DNA of 64,000 nucleotides from Streptomyces sp. HM190. Lineage in GTDB: Bacteria > Actinomycetota > Actinomycetes > Streptomycetales > Streptomycetaceae. The stretch is from the NCBI RefSeq assembly GCF_009857135.1, contig NZ_CP047318.1:5084001-5148000 (forward strand), read 5' to 3'. The notes under the pieces were generated by a model. That model was given only the letters and a program-made list of their open reading frames with translations. It did no database searches and had not been told where the DNA came from. Below, piece after piece: positions 39,750-48,760 of the stretch (positions are counted from its first letter, which is position 1; each line of letters opens with the position of its first letter). Position numbers and translations under genes: made by a program.

Positions 39750-41729
39750 ATGACGTCCTACTGTCCGCACTGCGGGACCCCCGGTCCCGACGACGCGCGT
39801 TACTGCATGAAGTGCGGGCGGGAACGCATACCGGTCCCCTCGGCCCCGCCGGCCGCCCCTCCCGCGGCCCCGCCCGCGACCCCTCCACCGCCGTCGGCGG
39901 GACCGGCCGCGGGCGGACCCCCCGGCGGGCCGCCGCCCCCGCCTCCCCAGCACGCCCCGGTCCCCTCCCGCCCCTCGTCGCTGGGCGCCTTCCTGGGGCG
40001 GGCCTTACGCGGTGACTGGGCCGGATCGGCGCTCGCGGCGCTCTGGCCGGTGCTGCTGCTCCTCGGCGGCGCCGTCGCCCTGGCCCTGCCCGACTACGGC
40101 CAGGACGGGGAGGACGTCGTCGGCTTCGGGGACCGCGTGGGCATCGCCCTCGCCTCGCTCCTCCAGGGCGTCGGCGGCGGCTTCGAGGTCTCCGAGACCG
40201 GCGGCGGCTACTCCGGCGACCTCCGGACCGTCGAGGCCGGCTTCACGCTCACCCTGGTCCCGCTCACGGTGACGCTGCTGTTCGTCGTCGCGCTCTACCT
40301 GGGCGTACGGCAGCTGCGGACCCGTCTGGCGACCCGGGCCGGGTACGCCGGTTTCGCCGGACCCGGCGCCGGCTGGACCGTCCCCGGCGCACCCGGCGTG
40401 CCCAGCGCTTCCGGTGTCCCCGGCCGTTCCGCCGGGCTCGAAGCGGCCGTGCGGGTCACGCTGCTGGTGGCCGTCGCCGTCCTGCTGCTCGGGCTGTTCG
40501 CGCAGCCCACCGTCGCCCTCGCCGAGGTCTCCACGTCACCGTGGCTCGCCGCGCTCGGCGCGCTGGTGCTCACCGCGGCCGTCTCGGGCGGGGTGCTGCA
40601 GCGTGACGACCTGGCCGCCTGGCTGGCCGTGCGCCCCGGCCCGCGCTCCCTGTTCCGGGCGACCGGAACGGCCGTACGCGCCATGGCGATCGTGCTCGCC
40701 CTGTGCTCGCTCGTCGCCCTCATCACCCTCGCGTCGAGCGACGACGTCAGGGCCGACTGGGACAACGACATCGACCCGCTGCTCATCGCGCTGTTCGTGC
40801 TGCCCAACATCGCCCTCACCTTCCTCGGCGTCTCCTGGGGCGCGTCCGTCGAGGCCGAGGCGGGCCGCTCGCGGTACGGGGACGACTCGTCGTACGGCGA
40901 CGACGCCTACGGGAACGGCTCGGGCGCCTTCGGTGACGGTTCCTACGGGGGCGACTCCTCCGGCGGCTACGGCCTCGGCGGATCCAGCCCCTACGGCGGC
41001 TTCGAACGCGAGTCGTTCGGACTGTCGGAGCTGGGTGACGCCGTCAACGCCTGGGCGGTCGTGGGCGCGTTGGCGCTCGGCGCGGTCTGCGCCCTGGTCC
41101 TCGGTGTGCTGGCCGCCCGCCGGTCCGCGGGCCGGGGCGAGCAACTCCTCGCCGCCGCTGTCTTCTTCGGCCTCTTCCTCCTTCTCGCCGGCGTCAGCGG
41201 CTTCGGGATGGAGGCGTCCGGCTCCGCCAGGACCGACTTCTGGGGCGGCCTCTCCGCCGCCGGCCGGGCCGACGTGGGCCTCGACCTCGCCGAGGCCATG
41301 CTCTTCGGCCTGCTCTGGATCTTCGCGGCGGCGTTCCTGGCCCCCTACCTGGTGCAGATGGCCGGCGCCCGCACGGGAGTGATCCCACCCCCGGTCCCCG
41401 CGATGCCGAGCGGCGTCCCGTCCCACCCCGCCCCACTCCCGCCCCACCAGTCCCAGCAGTCCCACCAGTCCCAGCAGGGCCAGGCGCCCCAGCAGAGCCG
41501 GCCGCTCCAGCCCGCCCCGCACAGCCGGCCGACCCCGCAGAACCCGCCGACGCACCCGTCCCATCCCGTCGAGCCGTACGAGGTCCCGATGGTCGAGATC
41601 GGCCACCAGCTCCCGGCCGGGCCGGTCGCGAGGCCGCGCGGACGCGCGCTGATGTGGATCCTCACCATCGCGGCGGCCTTCGTGGTCGGCGGGGGCGTGG
41701 CGGTCGCGATCCTGTACCTGCAGAAGTAG
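39750..41729 (+). CDS. Zinc-ribbon multi-spanning membrane protein
   Basis: The 659-aa product starts with a zinc ribbon (C5, C8, C19, C22: CPHCGTPGPDDARYCMKCG), then a Pro-rich linker (to about 90), about ten hydrophobic segments, a loop of YGDDSSYGDDAYGNG-type repeats (about 372-405), a Gln/Pro-rich cytosolic segment (about 550-620) and a final helix with LYLQK at the end. No transporter or enzyme signature is seen. This type is common and conserved in Streptomyces but has no known function. ATG 39750 follows a GGAG at 39740. Confidence 0.8.
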   Translation: MTSYCPHCGTPGPDDARYCMKCGRERIPVPSAPPAAPPAAPPATPPPPSAGPAAGGPPGGPPPPPPQHAPVPSRPSSLGAFLGRALRGDWAGSALAALWPVLLLLGGAVALALPDYGQDGEDVVGFGDRVGIALASLLQGVGGGFEVSETGGGYSGDLRTVEAGFTLTLVPLTVTLLFVVALYLGVRQLRTRLATRAGYAGFAGPGAGWTVPGAPGVPSASGVPGRSAGLEAAVRVTLLVAVAVLLLGLFAQPTVALAEVSTSPWLAALGALVLTAAVSGGVLQRDDLAAWLAVRPGPRSLFRATGTAVRAMAIVLALCSLVALITLASSDDVRADWDNDIDPLLIALFVLPNIALTFLGVSWGASVEAEAGRSRYGDDSSYGDDAYGNGSGAFGDGSYGGDSSGGYGLGGSSPYGGFERESFGLSELGDAVNAWAVVGALALGAVCALVLGVLAARRSAGRGEQLLAAAVFFGLFLLLAGVSGFGMEASGSARTDFWGGLSAAGRADVGLDLAEAMLFGLLWIFAAAFLAPYLVQMAGARTGVIPPPVPAMPSGVPSHPAPLPPHQSQQSHQSQQGQAPQQSRPLQPAPHSRPTPQNPPTHPSHPVEPYEVPMVEIGHQLPAGPVARPRGRALMWILTIAAAFVVGGGVAVAILYLQK

Positions 41730-41981
41730 CGCGCGGTCCTACCGCCGCACCGGGAACGGTTCCCCCGGCGCGTCCGACTCCCCGCGATCCGGGGGAGGGC
41801 CGCCGCGCCGGGTTCGCGCACCCCTCCGCCGGCGTCGCCCGGCGTGAACCGGACGGTCCCCACCGCGCCTCGCGGCACCGCTGCGCCCGGCGGCGGGTAC
41901 CGCCGAACGACGCGGTCCATGACGTCGCGACTCTGCGTCACGAAACGGGGGCGGGTGGGCCTGGAGGTGCCGCCCGGCGGG

Positions 41982-42488
41982 TCAGAGCGCCAGCCGGTAG
42001 CAGTGGCCCACCTGGTGCGAGGTGGGCGTCGTGAAGGTCTCGGCCAGTTCCATGCCCAGCCGTCGGGTGACCGCTATGGAGCGCTCGTTGCGGGCGTTGA
42101 CCATGGCGACGACGCTCCGGACGCCGGCCGCCCGCACCCGCTCCAGGGTGAGCAGGGCGGCGGCCGTCACATACCCCTTGCCCCAGTGGTCGCGGGCGAG
42201 CCGCCAGCCGATCTCGATCTCCCCGGCCGGCCCCCAGCTCTGCGGCCACGGCTGGGCGCCGGTGAAGCCGATGGCCCGGCCCTCCTCGTCGAGCATGGTC
42301 CACAGGCAGAACCCGTACTCGGCGTCGTGACGGCGCTGGCGCGCGGTGAGCTCCTCGTAGACGGACAGCTCGGCGGACCGGCCGCCGTGGAACTCCATGA
42401 CGTCGGGATCGTCGAAGATCCGGTGCCACGCGAAGGCGTCCTCGTCGGTGGGGACACGCAGCCGTACGTCGGGCAGAGCTCGGTTCAC
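41982..42488 (-). CDS. GNAT acetyltransferase, RimJ/RimL type
   Basis: The 168-aa product has the RimJ/RimL pattern LRVPTDEDAFAWHRIFDDPD, EIGWRLARDHWGKGYVTAAA (acetyl-CoA loop G-K-G-Y) and VRSVVAMVNARNERSIAVTR, LGMELAETF. It probably acetylates a protein N terminus or small amine. GTG 42488. It is divergent from the geranylgeranyl-reductase-type gene with 119 bp between them. Confidence 0.9.
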   Translation of the reverse strand: MNRALPDVRLRVPTDEDAFAWHRIFDDPDVMEFHGGRSAELSVYEELTARQRRHDAEYGFCLWTMLDEEGRAIGFTGAQPWPQSWGPAGEIEIGWRLARDHWGKGYVTAAALLTLERVRAAGVRSVVAMVNARNERSIAVTRRLGMELAETFTTPTSHQVGHCYRLAL

Positions 42489-42607
42489 AGGGGCAGCCCT
42501 TCAGCCGGTGATCAGGTTCCGCTGAATAGACTGCCCATGTCCGATGCCTGTCGGCACCTGTTTTCTGGTCTTCCAGTGCTCCAACTACCTCTTGGGGAGA
42601 ACCCGTC

Positions 42608-43912
42608 GTGACCGAGCCCCAGCCCCTTACCGAACACACCGCCGATGTGATCGTCGTCGGGGCCGGGCCAGCCGGTTCCACCACCGCGTACTACCTGGCG
42701 AAGGCCGGGCTCGACGTGCTCCTGCTGGAGAAGACCAGCTTCCCGCGGGAGAAGGTCTGCGGCGACGGTCTCACGCCCCGCGCGACCAAGCAGCTGGTGT
42801 CCATGGGCATCGACATCTCCGAGGAGGCCGGCTGGCTCCGCAACAAGGGCCTGCGGATCATCGGCGGCGGGGTCCGCCTCCAGCTCGACTGGCCGGATCT
42901 CGCCTCCTACCCCGACTACGGACTCGTCCGCAAGCGTGACGACTTCGACGAGCAGCTCGCCCGCCAGGCCCAGAAGGCCGGCGCCCGCCTCCACGAGAAC
43001 TGCAACGTGGCCGGTCCCGTCGTCGACGACCGCACGGGCCGCATCATCGGCGTCACGGCCAGGCTCGGCGACCCGGACTCGGGCGAGAAGCGGGAAGTCA
43101 CCTTCCACGCGCCGCTGGTGGTGGCAGCCGACGGCAACTCCAGCCGCCTCTCCCTCGCGATGGGCCTGCACCGCCGCGAGGACCGCCCGATGGGCGTCGC
43201 CGTCCGCACGTACTTCACCTCCCCGCGCCACGACGACGACTACCTGGAGTCCTGGCTGGAGCTGTGGGACCGGCGCGGTCCGGGCGAGGACCGCCTGCTG
43301 CCCGGCTACGGCTGGATCTTCGGCATGGGCGACGGCACGTCCAACGTGGGTCTGGGCGTCCTCAACACCTCCGCCGCCTTCAAGGAGCTCGACTGGCGCG
43401 AGATCCTGAAGGCCTGGTGCGCCTCCATGCCGGAGGACTGGGGCTACACCCCCGAGAACATGACCGGCCCGATCCGCGGCGCCGCCCTGCCCATGGCCTT
43501 CAACCGCAAGCCCCACTACACCAAGGGCCTGCTGCTCGTCGGCGACGCCGGCGGCCTGGTGAACCCCTTCAACGGCGAGGGCATCGCCTACGCCATGGAA
43601 TCCGGCCAGATCGCCGCCGACGTCATCGTCCAGGCGCACGCCCGCGCCACCCCCGGCCAGCGCGAACTCGCCCTCCAGCGCTACCCGCAGGTCCTGAAGG
43701 ACACCTACGGCGGCTACTACACGCTGGGCCGCGCCTTCGTGAAGCTCATCGGCAACCCCAAGATCATGAAGCTCGCCACGCAGCGGGGCCTCACCCACCC
43801 GCTGCTGATGAAGTTCACGCTGAAGCTCCTCGCCAACCTCACCGACCCCACGGGCGGCGACGCGATGGACCGCGTCATCAACGGCCTCTCGAAGGTGGCC
43901 CCCAAGGCCTGA
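42608..43912 (+). CDS. Geranylgeranyl-reductase family flavoprotein, MenJ candidate
   Basis: The 434-aa product begins with a Rossmann FAD motif (DVIVVGAGPAGSTTAYYLAK, GAGPAG at 18-23) and has the second family motif (LLVGDAGGLVNPFNGEGIAY) and PREKVCGDGL, typical of prenyl-chain-saturating reductases. In mycobacteria MenJ of this family hydrogenates the menaquinone side chain, and Streptomyces menaquinones are partly saturated. Its place between the menG and nuo genes fits that role. An archaeal-lipid-type substrate is excluded by context, but the exact reaction is unproven. A 14-bp hairpin follows its stop. Confidence 0.88.
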   Translation: MTEPQPLTEHTADVIVVGAGPAGSTTAYYLAKAGLDVLLLEKTSFPREKVCGDGLTPRATKQLVSMGIDISEEAGWLRNKGLRIIGGGVRLQLDWPDLASYPDYGLVRKRDDFDEQLARQAQKAGARLHENCNVAGPVVDDRTGRIIGVTARLGDPDSGEKREVTFHAPLVVAADGNSSRLSLAMGLHRREDRPMGVAVRTYFTSPRHDDDYLESWLELWDRRGPGEDRLLPGYGWIFGMGDGTSNVGLGVLNTSAAFKELDWREILKAWCASMPEDWGYTPENMTGPIRGAALPMAFNRKPHYTKGLLLVGDAGGLVNPFNGEGIAYAMESGQIAADVIVQAHARATPGQRELALQRYPQVLKDTYGGYYTLGRAFVKLIGNPKIMKLATQRGLTHPLLMKFTLKLLANLTDPTGGDAMDRVINGLSKVAPKA

Positions 43913-43930
43913 CGGGCCGAACACGCCCCG

Positions 43931-43967
43931 CCGCGGGCCCCGGACGCGACAGCTCCGGGGCCCGCGG
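43931..43967. terminator. Strong hairpin terminator after the reductase gene
   Basis: Perfect 14-bp arms CCGCGGGCCCCGGA and TCCGGGGCCCGCGG around a 9-base loop, starting 18 bp after the stop. No T-run, as usual in this genus. Confidence 0.75.
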
Positions 43968-44212
43968 TCGTTCGGGGCCGCCCAACGACGTCCCTTTCGT
44001 CACACAACGCCCTTGAGTGTCACCGGTTGTGGGGCCGGAGCGCCTGAAGGGCGGTGAGGGGCACGCGTGCCGCCCCGCCCCTCACCGCACCCTCAGCTCG
44101 GGTCGAACGGCGCTCCCGGGCCCGCCACGGCCCGTGCGGGGGCATGCCGGAGGGCCGCCTGCCCCTCAGGGGCGGACGGCCCTTCCGTACGGCGAGCGGT
44201 CGGTGGACCGGC
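43968..44212. other. Gap between convergent genes
   Basis: No gene is seen. A G/C-rich imperfect inverted repeat at 44151-44183 (AGGGCCGCCTGCCCCT against AGGGGCGGACGGCCCT, two mismatches) lies close to the end of the minus-strand NlpC/P60 gene and may be its terminator. It has no T-run. Confidence 0.4.
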
Positions 44213-45010
44213 TCAGAGCACGCGTACCGCGCCCGACGCCGGGTAGCCCGACAGGTCCTGGACGACGACGCCCTTGGAGGGGTTGGCCGCGTCGAGGTAC
44301 TTGCCGCCACCGAGGTAGACACCCACGTGGTAGGCGGAACCCTTGCCGCCCCAGTACAGGATGTCGCCACGCTGGATCTGGGACAGCGGGATGTCCGTGC
44401 CCTGCATCGACTGGTCCTGCGAGACCCGCGGGAGGCTCACGCCGACCTGCTTGAACGCGGCCTGCACCAGCGACGAGCAGTCCCACGCGTTGGGCCCCGT
44501 GGCGCCCATGACGTACGCGTCGCCCAGCTGGGCCTCGAGGAAGGCGATGACCGTCTCGACGCTGCCGCTGGCCGGCGGGGCCGTCGAGGCGGAGTTCGTG
44601 GTGAGGGTCGTCCGTGTGCTGTCCCGCGAGGCGCGCTCGGCGGCGGCCTTGCGCTCCGCCTCCTCGGCGGCCTTCTTGCGGGCCTCTTCCTTCTTGGCCT
44701 TCGCCAGGTCCTTGTCGGCCTGCTTGGCCGCCGCCTCGGCGGCCGCGTCACGCTCGGCCTGCAGCTGGTAGTCGGCCGCCATCTGCTGCGTGGCGTCCGC
44801 GGACTGCGCTGCCTGCGTGGCCAGGTCGGCCGTGAGGGTGGGCAGTTCGAGGGTCTGCGTCACCGACTCCGCGGCGACGGCCTGCGCTGACGCGCCGGCC
44901 ACAGCCACGGTGCTGAGGATGCCACCGGCGACCCCCGCGCGCACCGCGATCGAGGACGACGCGTTGCGGCGGGGCTTCCGGTGGCTGCGTATGTGAGCGG
45001 TGTGGGACAT
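44213..45010 (-). CDS. Secreted NlpC/P60 peptidoglycan endopeptidase
   Basis: The 265-aa product has a long positively charged Sec signal (SHRKPRRNASSSIAVRAGVA, then the hydrophobic core to AQAVAAES), a helical coiled-coil part of about 90 residues rich in Ala, Glu and Lys, and a C-terminal NlpC/P60 domain (about 150-265). Catalytic Cys lies in NAWDCSSLVQAAF and His in YHVGVYLGGGKYLD. It hydrolyses stem peptides, with the coiled coil as regulator, like RipA-type enzymes. ATG 45010 is used; ATG 45040 and 45067 are in frame. It is divergent from nuoA across 743 bases. Confidence 0.88.
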   Translation of the reverse strand: MSHTAHIRSHRKPRRNASSSIAVRAGVAGGILSTVAVAGASAQAVAAESVTQTLELPTLTADLATQAAQSADATQQMAADYQLQAERDAAAEAAAKQADKDLAKAKKEEARKKAAEEAERKAAAERASRDSTRTTLTTNSASTAPPASGSVETVIAFLEAQLGDAYVMGATGPNAWDCSSLVQAAFKQVGVSLPRVSQDQSMQGTDIPLSQIQRGDILYWGGKGSAYHVGVYLGGGKYLDAANPSKGVVVQDLSGYPASGAVRVL

Positions 45011-45262
45011 GGGTACAAGCGGTACCAGGGGCTCCTCCATACCTTCAAGCAACGTGTGGTGCGCCACAGTTGTTCAACGGAAGCCCCAAATTCCCTGAGC
45101 GTCACTCTTTATTGACGGCGTAACGGGCAAAGTGGACACGACCGTTCAGGGCTTTGATCATGTGCTTTCGTGATTACGTCCGAATTGCCCTGTGCTTACC
45201 ATCGATCGCACCGAGTGGCCAAGCCCGGTGGATTTGATCTCGATCCGATGTGGCGCAGGTCA

Positions 45263-45275
45263 CAGAGTGATCACC
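45263..45275. repeat. Distant inverted repeat with GTGATCAC core (copy 1)
   Basis: CAGAGTGATCACC at 45263-45275 recurs as the exact complement GGTGATCACTCTG at 45484-45496, 208 bp away. Each copy contains the palindrome GTGATCAC. One protein could bind both sites and loop the DNA; this is inference. Confidence 0.6.
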
Positions 45276-45483
45276 GGGGTGGCCGGTACGCGCCCATGAT
45301 CGCCGGCCGGGGTCGCTCGTGAACGCGCGCACGCGTCCACATTCGTCACCGAGCCTCCCTCTGATGTGTGAACGCGGTGCTCTAGCAAGAGGGCCCGTCC
45401 AGCGCCAATTTGCATGCAGGGGAACTCTCTTGATATGGAGACGCCCCCTCTCACCTGCGGCGACGATCGAAATTGTCACTTCT

Positions 45484-45496
45484 GGTGATCACTCTG
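45484..45496. repeat. Distant inverted repeat with GTGATCAC core (copy 2)
   Basis: GGTGATCACTCTG, the exact reverse complement of the 13-mer at 45263-45275. It is 270 bp upstream of nuoA. Confidence 0.6.
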
Positions 45497-45629
45497 GCGC
45501 TTCGTGTATGAAGATCGCCGCTCATCCGACTTCATGATCCTTCGTCAGGTGGTGGAGATCACAAACTCGGTGCCGCACCCCGTGTCGCAGATCACAGACC
45601 CACAGGCATAAGATGCGGGGCAGTTGGGC

Positions 45630-45647
45630 TTGTGACCTGCTTCACAT
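45630..45647. promoter_or_regulatory. Rex operator (ROP) upstream of nuoA
   Basis: TTGTGACCTGCTTCACAT matches the redox-sensor Rex consensus TTGTGAA-N4-TTCACAA except for one base in each half. It lies 107 bp before the nuoA start, just downstream of a possible -10. Rex represses respiratory genes in Streptomyces when the NADH/NAD ratio is low, and complex I is a known type of target. Confidence 0.75.
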
Positions 45648-45753
45648 GTTCGCGATCTTCGTCGGGACAGGCGGTGTTCGCGGAACAGGAGGAGCGGGGA
45701 GCCGGTCCACGCAACCGCCAGCAGTCAGTGCCGACTGAGAGGAGCGAGGAGCG

Positions 45754-46113
45754 GTGAACGCCTATGCGCCCATCCTCGTACTGGGAGCCCTCGGGGCAGG
45801 CTTTGCGATCTTCTCCGTGATCATGGCCACGCTGATCGGCCCGAAGCGCTACAACCGGGCCAAGCTAGAGGCCTACGAGTGCGGAATCGAGCCCACCCCC
45901 ACGCCGGCCGGCGGCGGGCGTTTCCCCATCAAGTACTACCTGACGGCGATGCTCTTCATCGTCTTCGACATCGAGATCGTCTTCCTCTACCCCTGGGCCG
46001 TCACCTTCGACGCCCTGGGTGTTTTCGGGCTCGTGGAGATGCTGCTCTTCGTGCTCACCGTCTTCGTCGCCTACGCGTACGTCTGGCGTCGCGGCGGCCT
46101 GGAATGGGACTGA
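45754..46113 (+). CDS. nuoA: NADH-quinone oxidoreductase subunit A
   Basis: The 119-aa three-helix subunit has YECGIEPTPTPAGGGRFPIK and YYLTAMLFIVFDIEIVFLYP, both diagnostic for NuoA. It is the first gene of the complete nuo operon and contributes to the quinone-site loop in the membrane arm. GTG 45754 with GAGGAGCG upstream. Fifteen bases separate it from nuoB. Regulation by Rex is likely through the site at 45630-45647. Confidence 0.97.
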   Translation: MNAYAPILVLGALGAGFAIFSVIMATLIGPKRYNRAKLEAYECGIEPTPTPAGGGRFPIKYYLTAMLFIVFDIEIVFLYPWAVTFDALGVFGLVEMLLFVLTVFVAYAYVWRRGGLEWD

Positions 46114-46128
46114 GGGGCCTTTAAGACC

Positions 46129-46679
<551 letters not shown>

Positions 46680-46683
<4 letters not shown>

Positions 46684-47423
46684 GCGCCGCGAACGGCAAC
46701 GGCGGACCCAACCCCGAGAAGGACCTCTCCGCCTCCAACCTCCCCGGCCAGCGCGGCGACGGCGGCGAGGAGATCCGCGTCCAGCGCGGCATGTTCGGCG
46801 CCGACAAGGGCGGCGACACCTCCGGCTACGGCGGCCTGGTCCGCTCCATCCGGCTCCCCGGCCCGGCCACCCGCCCCTACGGCGGCTGGTTCGACGAGGT
46901 CGCCGACGAACTGGAGGGCGCCCTGGAGGAACAGGGCCTCGTCCCGGAGAACGTGATCGACAGGACCGTCGTCGACCGCGGTGAGCTCACCCTCCACATC
47001 GAGCGCGAGTACCTGACGACCGTCGCCCGCACCCTCCGCGACGACCCGGCCCTCCGCTTCGAACTGTGCACGGGCGTCAGCGGCGTCCACTACCCCGGCG
47101 ACAAGGGCCGCGAACTGCACGCCGTCTACCACCTGCGCTCGATCACCCACAACCGGCTGATCCGCCTGGAGGTCTCCGCCCCCGACGCCGACCCGCACAT
47201 CCCGTCGCTCGTCGCCGTCTACCCGACGAACGACTGGCACGAGCGCGAGGCGTACGACTTCTACGGCATCGTCTTCGACGGCCACCCCGCGCTGACGCGG
47301 ATCATGATGCCGGACGACTGGCAGGGCTTCCCGCAGCGCAAGGACTATCCCCTCGGCGGCATCCCCGTCGAGTACAAGGGCGCCCAGATCCCGGCTCCGG
47401 ACCAGCGGAGGTCGTACTCATGA
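46680..47423 (+). CDS. nuoC: NADH-quinone oxidoreductase subunit C
   Basis: The 247-aa product has the 30-kDa subunit domain (about 80-235) with IEREYLTTVARTLRDDPALR, HSIPHR-like LHAVYHLRSITHNRLIRLEV and the signature NDWHEREAYDFYGIVFDGHP followed by LTRIMMPDDWQGFPQRKDYP. An N-terminal extension of about 60 Gly/Asn-rich residues is an actinobacterial feature. ATG 46680 overlaps nuoB, and its own stop overlaps nuoD. Confidence 0.96.
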
Positions 47424-48760
47424 GCACGCAGCACGCATCGGCGGAGTCCGCCGCCTCGGCGCGCGAGACCACCGAGGGCACCGTCTACACGGTCACCGGC
47501 GGCGACTGGGACGAGGTCGCCGAGACCGCGGCCAGGTCCGACGACGAGCGCATCATCGTCAACATGGGCCCCCAGCACCCCTCCACCCACGGGGTGCTCC
47601 GGCTCATCCTGGAGATCGACGGCGAGACCGTCACCGAGGCCCGCTGCGGCATCGGCTACCTCCACACCGGCATCGAGAAGAACCTCGAATACCGCACGTG
47701 GACGCAGGGCACCACGTTCGTGACGCGCATGGACTACCTGACGCCGTTCTTCAACGAGACGGCGTACTGCCTCGCGGTCGAGAAACTCCTCGGCATCGAG
47801 GACCAGGTCCCCGACCGCGCCTCGGTCATCCGCGTGCTCCTGATGGAGCTGAACCGGCTCTCCTCCCACCTGGTGTGCATCGCCACCGGCGGCATGGAAC
47901 TGGGCGCCACCACGATCATGATCTACGGCTTCCGTGATCGTGAACTCATTCTCGACATCTACGAGCTCATCACCGGCCTGCGCATGAACCACGCGTACAT
48001 CCGGCCCGGCGGACTCGCCCAGGACCTGCCGCCCGGCGCGGTGGACCAGATCCGCGAGTTCGTGAAGAAGATGAAGAAGAACCTCCCCGAGTACGACAAG
48101 CTCGCCACCGGGAACCCCATCTTCAAGGCCCGTATGCAGGACGTCGGTTACCTCGACCTGGCCGGCTGCATGGCCCTCGGCGCCACCGGCCCGATCCTGC
48201 GCTCCGCCGGCCTCCCGCACGACCTGCGCAAGGCCCAGCCGTACTGCGGCTACGAGACGTACGACTTCGACGTCCCGACCGCCGACACCTGCGACTCCTA
48301 CGGACGCTTCCTGATCAGGCTGGAGGAGATGCGCCAGTCGCTCAGGATCGTCGAGCAGTGCCTGGACCGGCTGCAGCCCGGACCGGTCATGGTCGAGGAC
48401 AAGAAGATCGCCTGGCCCGCGCAGCTCGCCCTCGGACCGGACGGCCTCGGCAACTCCCTGGACCACATCAAGAAGATCATGGGCACCTCCATGGAGGCCC
48501 TGATCCACCACTTCAAGCTGGTGACCGAGGGCTTCCGCGTCCCGCCGGGACAGGCGTACGCGGCGGTCGAGTCACCCAAGGGCGAACTCGGGGTGCACGC
48601 CGTGTCCGACGGAGGCACCCGCCCCTTCCGGGTCCACTTCCGCGACCCGTCCTTCACCAACCTGCAGACCATGGCGGCGATGTGCGAGGGCGGCCAGGTC
48701 GCCGACGTCATCGTCGCCGTCGCGTCCATCGACCCCGTGATGGGAGGCGTCGACCGGTGA
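47420..48760 (+). CDS. nuoD: NADH-quinone oxidoreductase subunit D
   Basis: The 446-aa product has the 49-kDa subunit core with NMGPQHPSTHGVLRLILEID (quinone-site His/Tyr region), GIEKNLEYRT and SHFKLVTEG-like HHFKLVTEGFRVPPGQAYAA. With NuoB it forms the quinone pocket. Residues 1-45 are a variable Ser/Ala-rich N terminus. ATG 47420 overlaps the nuoC stop; its end overlaps GTG of nuoE. Confidence 0.97.
   Translation: MSTQHASAESAASARETTEGTVYTVTGGDWDEVAETAARSDDERIIVNMGPQHPSTHGVLRLILEIDGETVTEARCGIGYLHTGIEKNLEYRTWTQGTTFVTRMDYLTPFFNETAYCLAVEKLLGIEDQVPDRASVIRVLLMELNRLSSHLVCIATGGMELGATTIMIYGFRDRELILDIYELITGLRMNHAYIRPGGLAQDLPPGAVDQIREFVKKMKKNLPEYDKLATGNPIFKARMQDVGYLDLAGCMALGATGPILRSAGLPHDLRKAQPYCGYETYDFDVPTADTCDSYGRFLIRLEEMRQSLRIVEQCLDRLQPGPVMVEDKKIAWPAQLALGPDGLGNSLDHIKKIMGTSMEALIHHFKLVTEGFRVPPGQAYAAVESPKGELGVHAVSDGGTRPFRVHFRDPSFTNLQTMAAMCEGGQVADVIVAVASIDPVMGGVDR

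Larger units (their letters stand above)
45011..45753. other. Long regulatory region between nlpC and nuoA
   Basis: No gene is seen in 743 bases. The sequence is noticeably AT-richer than the genes and holds many GATCAC boxes, including a 13-bp motif that occurs once in each orientation (45263-45275, 45484-45496), and a Rex-type site at 45630-45647. A possible -10 TAAGAT lies at 45609-45614. The left part should contain the nlpC promoter and leader. I looked for a cyclic di-AMP riboswitch in front of nlpC and did not see its conserved core. Confidence 0.7.

Noticed and set aside
45011..45300. Possible cyclic di-AMP (ydaO) riboswitch upstream of the NlpC/P60 gene
   Set aside because: Such riboswitches precede many Streptomyces wall hydrolases, but the conserved core could not be found on the minus strand here.
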